Source: Trichuris trichiura (taxonomy: Eukaryota; Nematoda; Enoplea; Trichinellida; Trichuridae). From it: a DNA stretch of 64,000 nt. The notes below the pieces were generated by a model, which worked only from the letters and a program-made list of their open reading frames with translations, made no database searches and was not told where the DNA came from. Positions 1-10,869 of this stretch are shown in pieces (position 1 is the stretch's first letter; each line of letters starts with the position of its first letter). The DNA is taken from positions 682,001 to 746,000 of the forward strand of contig JBAJFE010000026.1 of NCBI GenBank assembly GCA_037903355.1, in the 5' to 3' direction. The translations under genes were made by a program, and so were the position numbers.

Positions 1-448
1 GCGCATAAACGCTAACGAATTGCGCGGTCGGTTGTCGAATTGCCAAATGCGAAGCTAACATGGATATCTCTAATGCATTGCGTAATTTATGATTGCTGCA
101 ACATCCGAGCAAGCCCAGTTTTGGGCGTGTTTAAATATAGAGAAATAAGTTGGATCTTCCATTTTTGGAAGTAGCCCAATTAGGACATTTAATCTTTGTA
201 CAAGCTGACCGAATGGCCGCGCCACCTGTCAGCCGCTTGGAAAAACTTAAATCCCATTGCTCAACTGGCGATAAAGTAGAAATTGGAGCTTGGCAGGGTT
301 CCAAGAAAATTTAAATCAAATAAAGTCGCGCGTACGTGACTTTGGCATACTTTGCTTGAAGATAAAGACATTAAGACAAAGCTCGGAATGCAACCCAACG
401 GACGCGTATGCGCGCGGGATGACGTTTTAACGTATTGAATTGTTTTAG

Positions 449-3400
449 AACCGCAAACTGAGCTTATGCCCGTACTGGTCATTATTCATGGAGACTCGTA
501 CAATTGGAATAGCGGCACCTTGTACGACGGTTCCATTTTGGCAGCCTACGGAAAGCTTATAGTAGTCACGTTAAACTACAGACTTGGAGTTTTTGGTAGC
601 CATTACTGGCTTAGCTTTTTTCTCATAAAATCAATAAGAAATGTTTTTTTAGGGTTCCTAAGCTCAGGGGATCCAACATGCAAAGGCAATTGGGCCCTAA
701 GCGACATAGTCTGCGCCCTGGACGTCCTTCGCGCAATGGTCAGCGATTTTGGCGGTGATCCAACTATGGTCACTCTCCTTGGTTGGGATACGGGAGCAGC
801 TCTGGTCAATCTCCTTATGTCGTCACCAATATCGGCACCTGTCGATTCAAGGCTTTTTCGAAGAGCTATTCTTTTGGGCGGTTCGGCTCTAAGCAGTTGG
901 GCGCTAGTCACCAGCCCGTCCGAGTATTTCTACCAGCTAGCCGACGGCCTTGGGTGCCAGATCTACAAGCAAAACCATTTTGGGCAGCAAACCTTGCTAG
1001 CTGTTGAAGTAACCTGAGCATCCGATATTGTTTTGGCGGGAAATAAGCGCACCCTCTCTTTGCAGGATGTTTTGGAATGCATTCAAACCGATTCGGTGGA
1101 GAACATCACAAGAGCGGCGGCGTTACTTGACTTGCCCACCTTTTTGACCAATTTTGGTCCCGTCATAGACGGCATAGTGGTCAATACGGATCCAGCGTAC
1201 AACTTGGAAAATCACGGATCGCTATTTCAAGAGATCGACTTGCTTGTCGGCGCTACAAAGCATGAAGCCTACGACCAACTTTCCACCGAGCATCTTCAGT
1301 ATGGATTGGATGTCAAAAATCGCGATGCCATATATAGGACGTTTGTACGCAATATGTATTCATTCCATAGAACGGAGATATTCAATGCCATAGTGAATGA
1401 GTACAACGATTGGTACAACCCTGGACAGCACCCGATTACCGTTAGGGATTCCGTACTCGAAGCGATTAGTGACGCCCTCTACTTGGCGCCGCTGACTAAA
1501 GTTGTCCGTCTGCACGCTCAAGGCAAAACGGTAAGATATGTCTCACCCAAAAATGGCAGCCTACAAATGTTGTTGTTCTATATGCAGCCTGGCGGTGTGC
1601 ATCGTACGGAAGATGGCACCCAAAGGGGAAAAACCTTTTTCTACCTCTTCTCGCACGAAACCAGCGGTAACCCGAGGTACGGGCTCAAAGGGTCGATTCA
1701 CGCTGAAGATCTGCCTTACATACTTGGATATCCGTTGCTCAACAATCAACCGCCGTCAATTGAACTTAATGCCTTTGACTTTACGTTCAACAAGCAGGAG
1801 CGCGTCATAAGCGAAGTTCTTATGAGATACATTGCCAACTTTGTTAAAAGCGGGCAAGAGCTGACCGGATATATTGAAGCTGCTTCTAGTAGGAATATTT
1901 TTTTTAGAGATCCAAACGAAGTTCGGTGGGACAACGTTCTAACGGACGAGGTGAAATTTTTGGACAGATTCAGAAAGTTGTATTGGCCCGAATTTTACAC
2001 CGTCGCCAAAGAGAGCTGCATGGAAATACGTAAGAACGTTTTTTCTTCAAAACTTTTGCGTAGCCTAAATTTACGACGCGAACGCTGACCACGGCGGAGA
2101 TGGGAAAAAGCGAACGAAGCTTAAGCAGCATCGGCAGTGCTTAAAACGGAAGCAGCTGTTTGCAGCCGGCGGAAAAACGTCGCCGCAGCCTGCCGACGGA
2201 TGTTCCAACTTTCATTGTTGCAAGGAAAAACTAAATATCTTGTTAAACAATCGAAATAACTCTTTCGTCGATGTTAACAACGGTTTATCTGTTGTTCGCC
2301 CATCACAAACGTCACTCGGCCGACTTGGTGACGTTCCAAAAAAGTGATACGTCAAATTGTTTCACTTTTTAACATCGCTGCAAACACGCGCTATGCCAAC
2401 TCGTCTCATCGTGGGCGACTAGCAAATACAGCTACCGTATTAAATTTTGGTAATAATTTCTAATAATAAGTCTTAAGACTTATTATTAGAACTTAGAATT
2501 ATTATTAGACTTATTATAAGAAGCCAAAAATGGGAAAAATGCGTTTAAACGATTTTTCTTACAGCTATTCATTGGGGCTGAGCGTAAAGAGTACGAAAGG
2601 AAAAATAGCTTATCTTCTTCTGGTGTTAAGTACGTCAGCTTCCACTTTTAGCGTATTTATTATAAAATCGGGATTGCGCGTCTTTTTCGCGGGAAAATGA
2701 AAAAGCTGACATGTTCTGCCAGCTGCTTGCCTTATATTAATAGAACGCGTAGAAAGAGATGAGAAGTGAAGCTCTTTCGTTTCCGGTATTGCTGACAATT
2801 GCGAGTGAAGACGCAACACCTTTTTTAGGAGATTATCCGAAAGTTGACTCTTTTTATCGAGCTCACGAAATTGCCTTTTGGAACAACTTTCTTCCATCGT
2901 TGGAGTCAACAGGAAGAACAGAGTCGAATCCCGAACATCACCTTCTACCTCAGCACTTTTTGAAGAATTCTTACTTCGGAGTGGTCAGACCGTACGATGT
3001 GGGCAAAATGCCCTTCCCGCCACCTCCTTTGCCGCCTACTCCAATTCCCACCGAGCTTACTACCATTCTGCAGGTACTAATGCACCCATTTAGCCTTGTA
3101 GTTATTGCCTACGCGAATGATGTATTGCGTTGCAGAACCAGCAACCGGCGCAGGTAAAGATTACTCCTCAGAAAGAGGCTTCAAGCGGAAGCCAAAGTTC
3201 GCAAGAAACCGCCACCAACTATAGTACCATTTTATCCGTGACTATAGCGGTTGGATGCGCCTTGCTAATATTGAACTTGCTTGTATTTGCTGGTATATAT
3301 CGTCAACGAGAGAGGCATAGAAAGGGAAAGCCTCAAGAGAACAGCGCCGGCTTACTGTTGCAGGAAACGTCCCCATACGACATGACCGCCACATATGGTG

Positions 3401-3717
3401 GTTTAATTCCTTCCGGTAGTGGTCAATATTCAGGTAGCGGAATGACCTTGCCGCCGGCATCGCCGGTAACCACCAGCGTTCGAGACGGAGAAGCCTATCC
3501 TTATATGCAATTGCAGCAACGTTCCTCCGTTGCCAATGCTTATGCCGGCAGCGGATCGCAACAGATGATCGTACCGCCTGAAGAGGATGCCACCTTTGGC
3601 ATAGCTATGCATCAACAACCACAGGCAATTAGTCCTGTATGTCCGCGACATGGGAAACTGGCCGCTGCGGCCGCTTCTCAGGCGCCAAAGACTCAACTTG
3701 AAGAAATACAAGTATGA
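449..3717 (+). CDS. nlg-1: Neuroligin, 3' portion (cholinesterase-like adhesion protein)
   Basis: Postsynaptic adhesion molecule of the carboxylesterase fold that binds neurexin. Six exons are visible: 449-595, 653-1008, 1066-1530, 1588-2029, 2829-3073 and 3136-3717, with phases matching at every junction. The 5' exons (signal peptide and early esterase domain) lie left of the window. The protein reads MPVLVIIHGDSY, then NYRLGVFGFLSSGD across the first intron, then FGGDPTMVTLLGWDTGA, where the esterase Gly-x-Ser-x-Gly nucleophile is replaced (GWDTG), as expected for a non-catalytic neuroligin. The single transmembrane segment is in the last exon (YSTILSVTIAVG...), the most neuroligin-specific stretch. 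A cytoplasmic tail of about 150 residues ends in EEIQV, a potential PDZ ligand of the hydrophobic-x-hydrophobic class rather than the usual Thr/Ser class. The first three introns are each 57 bp; the fourth is 799 bp. Identity is secure; the start is not in view. Confidence 0.93.
2460..2489. repeat. Perfect 30-bp AT-rich palindrome inside neuroligin intron
   Basis: A perfect 15+15 bp inverted repeat centred on CTTAAG lies in the 799-bp neuroligin intron (2030-2828). It is followed by a further related AT-rich inverted stretch up to about 2520. It could extrude as a cruciform or be the remnant of a small foldback element. No coding potential is seen. Confidence 0.8.
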
Positions 3718-3902
3718 ACCTGAAAACAGACCAAACGGTCTACCGTCAACCAGCTATGGAACGTCAAGCGAATGCAGAACGCGGGAGTTGGATAGGTCGC
3801 TACCGCCCATTCGGTGCTCCACGTTTGTTATTAGAGTCGCAAATGAAATGTGCCCACACGAATTTAAACTTTAATGCGCGCAACTTACAATACCGACGGT
3901 CG

Positions 3903-6900
3903 TTAAGGCGACGGCGTCTCTTCCTTTTTGTCAGCCGCCCTCAAAAGCGTTGCCTAAAATAGCAGTGATCATACGCAATTGTCTAATCGCAGTTATTCCC
4001 TTCGTAAGTTGACTTACCGCTCTGCCCACGAGGAGAAGCACAAGGCACACGCTTATGGTGACCACAAGACCTATAATCGCGTAACTGAAGGCTATGCCCT
4101 TTTCGCTACGTTTCTGTCCTTTGCTTTTGTGATCTAACAATAGAAAAAAATCTTCAATGTCGAATATGGCCAAGGAGCAGAAGTAAGGACGAAAAACGTA
4201 AGACGAAAGGCAAGCTAATTTACCGTCCGAATAAGGCACTTCGTCGTCCTTAGGGTTCGACGGGAAGTTTTCGACCGGACGCTTGCCATGCAAAGCTGAA
4301 ACAACCACTTAGACAAAATAAAATTGCCGAAAATGTCGAAGCGACAGACCATAATTTGAATTTCAGCATAAGAAACCCAAATAAAACGCGCATAACACAC
4401 TTAGACGAAAAGTATGTGTGTATTAATAAGGAAAAAGAGTATGTCAAATAAAGAGATTAAGCTCGTCTTGAATTCGGCCAACGATGGAGTGCAAAACACG
4501 GAAGAAGAAGAAAAAAGAAACAAGTTCAATATGCAAATTAGCTTATCGACCAGTAAAACGATTGGCTTAATTTTGGCGTTCAAAATTTTGAAACACCAGA
4601 CAATAGCGTCGGCGCAGAAGAGATAAGTTGAAAAACTTGAACTAGTTGCTCGTCGACGGGCAGCAAAATTTGCATATTGGAAAAAGATTCAAACAAATTT
4701 TTTGCAAGCTTTGAAAGACGAAGTTAGCTTTGCCGACCGTACAATCAAACCTGATTTTGCTTTTCCTATGCGAAACAAAAAAGAAGTAAAATTTAACAAT
4801 TAGAAAAATGCTGCATGAACGCTTGACGACTTTGATTCCCTATCGAAAACTTAGCCCAATTTAAGCAGCGGTAAAACTTAGAGAAGGCACCGATTATTTC
4901 AAGTAACCTGATTATTCTTTGGAGTACTGTATTTTTGGCGGGCAAATAGAGCAAAAGACCGAAATCGGTTTCAATAACAGCAGAGTGCCCATACAAATTG
5001 AATAAAAGGCGATACCATTTCTGCTTTTTTACATTTGAAATATAATTATACCTTTTCAATCAACAATAGGCGGAGATAAGCTGTTCAGAGTATTTATTCT
5101 GCTTGTTAGGGTTGTAAATATGCAAATTTATGCAAATTAGCTTGGATGATTAGCTTAAATTGGCAAAGCAGTTTATTTGTGCGCGCGCGCGCGCAAATAA
5201 AAAAACTACCATATTACCATTTTCGCAAAGTTCACCCGTGAAACCTGCAAAGCACTCGCAGCGGAAATTGTGGTCGTACGTACGGCAGACGCCTCCATTG
5301 CCGCAAGGATTCAATATCAAACAACGTTTGATTTCTTAAAATATGCAAATTATGACAATGACGTCATTATGCCAAGAGAATGGCGTATACTTTCTTCGCA
5401 GTGGTCGCCGGAATAGCCGGCTTTGCATTGGCAGTAAAGTTTGCCCGCGCTTTCAATACACTGACCGTTGGTTCCGCAAATGTCGTTACCTTTGCACATG
5501 TCAACTTCTGCAATTGATAGTTTTCAAAATCAGTGGCGTAGATGATTTGCGCATTGAATAATTAGACAAAAAAGGGAAAACATTTTCAAAAACTTATCCA
5601 ATTATGCTAATCAGTATCAATAGAAATACGTTGGATGAAAACGAAGCGTTATACTTTCGGTGCAACGCGGCCCGGTCCAACCTGCGTTGCAAATGCATCG
5701 ATGATTATTCACGCTGATGTCATCGGTTTCATTCAATTTGTCACAAACTCCATTGATCGAACAAAGTTGGCTTTCGCACGGTTTGTACGCTGCGATAAAG
5801 ATAAGCAGGTTCTCTTGGAACTATGCCAACATTTCAACTTACCAACTTCGCAGTTGACGCCAGTATAGCCGACGGGACAAAGGCAATAATAGCCACCTTG
5901 TGGATTGGATTTGCATATACCCTTATTACAAATCGATGCATCCTTGCAAAAATCGATCGCTGATTTTTAAAAAGAAACGTTATGATTTTAAAAATATTTA
6001 AACTGACGTAAGGCGTTACGTTGATCGCACAATTTGCCGGTATAACCGTAGCTGCATTTGCACGTAAAGGAATTGCCGACATGACGACAAAATCCGTTGC
6101 GTCCGCATGGATTATCTATCCAACAATTCGAAACGGCTAAACGGAGAAAAGCCGCTTTGCAATAGATAAGCCATGACGTCACGCAAACCTTTATTGCATA
6201 GTCGTCCAGTGACGCCAGCTGCGCAGAGGCAACTGAAATTGTTATTCTGAACAAAGCATTTTCCCAATGGCCCGCATATTTCTATATCGCACATACTCAT
6301 AGTTGCAGCTGCAACAAAAATAAACAGCAGTTTTAAATGAAATAACATCAGCAAGTCAGAATTTGTTTCATATTAGCGGATCGTACTGTTTGCCTAAGAT
6401 TAGCTTTTCAAAATTAGGGATTTTCAGGTTACATCAAAAGCTACGATAGCAAATAGAAGTAAGCTCATCAATATCAGCGTATTGGTGTTGTATGTGGAAA
6501 AGTCGTCAACCTCTTTTGGCGCGGTCGTTAAAATTGGAGCTTAAGTTAACTGATGATGCTGTCCCGCCAAGTATATACAAGCCAGCACTTACCAGTATCA
6601 CAGTGGATGCCGGTGTAACCTTCAAAGCATTTGCACTTGTATGAGCCGAACAGATTGATACATCTACCATGCAAACCACATATATTTTTATGCTGCTTGC
6701 ATTCGTCAACGTCTTTTAAACATGCATGTAAAATAATTAATAAAATAAAAGCATTTTTTATGCAAATACCTTGCTGGCACAAATCACCGCGGTAACCTTT
6801 GCGACAAACGCACCAGAAGCCATATGGACCACTGAAACACGTGCCTCCGTTTATGCAAGGACCTTCGAGGCAATGGTTGACATCTGAGAAAGGCAATCTT

Positions 6901-9022
6901 GCCAAGATTAAGGTTATGCAGGCATTTGCCTTGTTCGCATAAGGATCCGGTGCTTCCTTGTAAACAGTGGCATTTGAAACTTCCAATGGTATTTTCGCAG
7001 GAACCGCGAAGCCCGCATGGACTGCCAACTTCGCATTCGTCAATGTCTGCAACCGGCAACACTGTTTATTCAGGAAATAACTGCAGCGAACGCTAATTAT
7101 GTGACATACCAATTTCACAAGAACTTCCGGTGTATCCGCTTTGGCAGACGCAAACGTAACCATAATCGGTATCATTACATTTGCCGTGAGGTCCGCAAAC
7201 GCCAGCAAGCGAGGAACAATCTTGAACTGGTGAAAAGAGATTACATACGCAATTAATCAATCAACTTGAAAGGAAAAGCTCAGGTCAATGAATCGGCGCT
7301 TAGGTAGTAACTAGTATAATAAAGAGTAAACAAATCATTCACAGCACCTTTTTGACCACGTTTAAAAACGGCAATTTAACCGATTCACTTTCTTTCAAAG
7401 ATTCAAGTAAGCATTTCAGCATACTGTATATTACATCCTACTTATCATTATTGCCGTTGTCCTATTTTGATAAAGCTATCTAATATAAGGAGGTTTTTAT
7501 AAGCATCTTAGCTTATTAAAAAGCAAAAGGCTTAAAAATTGATCCGTTACGCTTTTGTTGTTCCCGCGCCTATAAAGAGTAATTTCTAATTCCTTTTTCC
7601 AGTTTTTATACAGCGTTAAAGACATGCAGGTACGTAGTTACAGTAAGAATAATGCAAAGATACGGAAACTTACTTTTTTCACAAAGGGTTCCCGTATACC
7701 CCTTCCGACATTCGCAGTAAAAGCTTCCATTCGTGTTTTGGCATTTGCCTCTGTCGTTGCAAATGCTTTTGTTGATGCACTCGTCAATATCTACGCAATA
7801 GCGAAGTTAAACAATGCAAGCTAATTTGCATATAAACCTGATTCGCACGTTCTTCCGGTGTATCCTTCATTACAAGCGCAGTAGTAGCTACCGTTCGTAT
7901 TTGTACAGTAGGCATTGTTAGGGCAAACATGATTGAGAAGGCACTCGTTAACGTCTGAAAAGAATAGAGAAAAGAATGTAAAAATTACAAGTATATTGTA
8001 CCTAATTGGCATAAGGGTCCTGTATATCCTTGTTTGCATATGCAAATGAAGTCATTATTCAACTTTTGACAAACTCCATTGTTACCGCAAGGCTTCCCCA
8101 AAAGGCATTCATCAATTTCTAAGCACATCACCATTACAGCCTTATCCGCTCAGCGTTAAAACTCACTAATGTTACACAATTGTCCCGTATAGCCTTTCAT
8201 GCAGCTGCACGCGTAGCTGCCCCATGTATTGATGCAAATGCCGTGAACTCCGCACGAACCATTAATGCTGCATTCATTTATATCTGCCAAAACAATACTT
8301 AATGCTAACTTTTTGCTCAAAAATTGCTTCTTACCAATTTCGCAGTAACGACCCAACAAACCGGTTGAACATTTAGTGCATTCACCTGACTTTCCCCATT
8401 TTCTACAGTAAGCATCTAGATCTGCATGTTCACAGAACGCTATATCTACTTGGTTATTAACGTCATTGCATTCAATTGCCGTAGTGCGCGGAAGTCTATT
8501 GGCGTCACCCTTTTGCAGACGACTGATTAGGCATATTGGAGGTTTTATCTTTCCAGTAAATATAGCCATTAATTGCTCAGGCGGAAGTTGAAGTGAAGAA
8601 TTCGCAGACCAATGCTTTTCAGCCTTTTCTATCAACTCGTATCTGTACGTTGTAGACGTACGGTTGTTGTAGTTGAACATTTGTAAATTCATTACTTTTG
8701 ACGACTGCTCAAAGCTGACAGACGAGATGTGTATGCCATTCAAGACGGTCTGACCAAGACGAGACTGTATATCATTGAGTTGGGAACTGATACTGTCTAA
8801 TTCAAGCTCAGTCCAACTATGGATAGTGCTATTGGGAAAGCTGGCGCTGCAGACGTCCTTTGCCGAAATAATCCAGTTCTTCACACCCGATGAACGCTTC
8901 AAATCACGCACAGTTATGCAGCGTTCGGAGTTACTGTCATAATAGCTCATTTCAAATTCAGGATTTACGTCAGCAGGACAACGAAAAGCAAAAGTTGGCC
9001 AAGCGAACGAACACAACACCAT
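3903..9022 (-). CDS. Type I membrane protein with lectin-like N-terminus and 14 EGF modules
   Basis: Reconstructed as 18 exons and 861 residues. Exon 1 (8335-9022) encodes a short hydrophobic leader and a domain of about 200 residues that looks like a C-type lectin fold ([16 protein letters not shown], then [11 protein letters not shown]), ending in a partial EGF. Exons 2-15 each encode one six-cysteine EGF: 8167-8283, 8002-8118, 7838-7954, 7674-7790, 7110-7226, 6930-7046, 6770-6883, 6593-6712, 6189-6308, 6020-6136, 5843-5959, 5655-5789, 5391-5507, 5218-5334. Exon 16 (4224-4295) is a linker, exon 17 (4018-4133) a transmembrane helix ([19 protein letters not shown]), and exon 18 (3903-3953) a 16-residue tail. 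All EGF exons are phase 1-1. Many have the DxDEC start typical of calcium-binding EGF. One intron (6884-6929) is GC-AG. Specific orthology is not recognised; role in adhesion or signalling is inferred. The exact start is uncertain because an acceptor lies just upstream. Confidence 0.85.
5181..5194. repeat. Alternating GC tract with palindromic flanks
   Basis: Seven GC dinucleotides in a row are flanked by near-mirror AT arms (TTTATTTG on the left, CAAATAAA on the right). The tract sits in the 922-bp intron 4296-5217 of the lectin/EGF gene. Alternating purine-pyrimidine of this kind can adopt left-handed DNA; no function is shown. Confidence 0.75.
6884..6929 (-). other. GC-AG intron in the lectin/EGF gene
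   Basis: Between two phase-1 EGF exons the only junction that keeps both modules intact uses the donor CAAG|gcaaat and the acceptor tctcag. The intron is 46 bp. No GT donor is available that leaves the CEQG...DVNHC junction in frame. Confidence 0.75.
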
Positions 9023-10869
9023 GAGTACGCGTATAGCTGATTTTCGCCTTGCAAAAAGGCCTAAACAAGAAGCACTTAGACAAGATATTTGTTCATTGAA
9101 TGCTTATAAAAACAAGTGATCACCATTGCAATGCAAACTTGGATAGCTGGCAACAGAAGCTAACTTGAACAATTAAGGAAAACAAGTCAACAAACGGAAT
9201 TTACAAGCTAAGAAAGAAATGCGTGAAACAAGATTTCTAGACTGCAAAAACGCAATGTAATGGCGATGGTCTAAAAGCTGTCACGTTGAAATAGAAAAAC
9301 ATACCCCGTGATAGCCTGTTTGGAAGCATGGCCATTCAGACCAGCCAAATGCAGTTTACTCGATGGCGACAAAAAGTGGCGTACAGGTTGACGACGACGG
9401 AAAGCTGTGAACATAACAATGAGACTTTAAACTTTTAAATCTAACAAGTGTCTTACAGTAAACAAGAAATTCAAGTTACACATACTGCTCGCATTCTAAC
9501 CAAAACGTCGTTGTTGAACTGGCGCGACCTACGCGAAGCAAACGAAATTAACACGAGCTGTTTTGGAAAATTAAAAAGCTAGTTTTGCTGTTCGATTAAA
9601 ATACGAAGGCTGCGCACACGTACTACCGCTTACCGGCGCAATGCGACGCGCGCGGAACTGTATTTCAATGTTTTAATTTAGTAACGTTCAAAGTTTGAAT
9701 TGCAAAAGCTTCAGCTTGCAATTAAAAGCAAATTCAATAAACAAAACATGGAGCCAAAATAATGTACAGTACCACATTGGATTTGCAGGTTATTTTAGCG
9801 CGTTTTGGCATTCGTGGTCAAAACTAACAAAATAGAATTTAACTTATGCGCTGTTATACGACCCACGTTTACCGCAATTGAAGTTTGAGACTTTCTCGGT
9901 TAGGAATTGCAGCAACTTATTTTACGCCGCGCGATGCTCTTACGGGCGAGTGTTCTGAGGTTGGTCAAACGAAATAGCAGCCGCTTGATCATTTTGAAAT
10001 GTTGTTATAGAAGCTAGCGCATTAGAAGAGCGACAGTAGCATTAAATCGATTTAATGCGCTGCGATGATTAAACGTTACATGATAAAGTTAATATGCTAC
10101 GAAACTTCTTGTCTGCATCCACACGAATTCGGTTCTTGTTATTTTCACTTGCACGACAGCGGAAATTCTTGAACTTCTATTGCAGCTCTATTACGGAAGC
10201 GATGTAACCGAACGACTTCGAAATGTCGTTCTCGTTCCATACCACCAATTTTAACCGCCTGCAACCTGCACATCGGGAACATCCAGCTATGCTGTATGCT
10301 TTTGGAAGAATTGAAAGCCAAAGCTGGCAAATACTGAACAACGGTTTAAAATGATCAAGCTGCAACTGCAACCAGTAGGCCCGTCTGCGCTTTAGCAGCG
10401 TCTGGAGAAACGGACCTACTGGCAACCAGACAGAGCAGCTGATTTACTGAACATTGAAAAGAAGGCCACTCGTTGATGTTGGAGTTTAAACTGAAAATAT
10501 TTAAATGATGCGCAGGTTGTATATTTTTCTTTAATTTATTGCACGCTTGTTGGCGACTATCCTCTCGAATAGGTAAAATATGATTACAGCACTTTGTCAA
10601 ATTAATACACACTTATAATTAGCTCTTTACGGCGAGAAAGAAGCGATTTCAAATAATTACAGTAAGAAAATACTGATGCGTAGGTATTAAAAAAACATGC
10701 CACGCAGCGTTCGCATGGAACAAGCAACAAACAGACTGATTTATCATTAATAACTTTTTTAAAATTATTATATTAATGTCTTTTTTGCTGAGTCTCTGTT
10801 TTTTCAAGAAGCTCCTTTAATGCTGGCAAATCACATCCAGTAAGGAAAGATGATTTTGCAACGATAAAA
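9023..10869. other. Intergenic region between lectin/EGF gene and SUMO protease
   Basis: No convincing coding sequence on either strand. On the minus strand the right-hand part is 3' flank of the SUMO protease and the left-hand part is the promoter side of the lectin/EGF gene, including an acceptor-like site at 9061-9062 before its start codon. Several TACAGTA/TACTGTA heptamers occur here (for example near 9457, 9761 and 10661). Confidence 0.6.

Noticed and set aside
1..448. Possible earlier neuroligin exon
   Set aside because: None of the frames shows the expected EDCLYLNIY-type sequence; treated as intron with the preceding exons outside the window.
9902..10620. Minus-strand ORFs around 10145-10612
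   Set aside because: Short, no domain, no splice partners that join them to the neighbouring genes; composition looks random.
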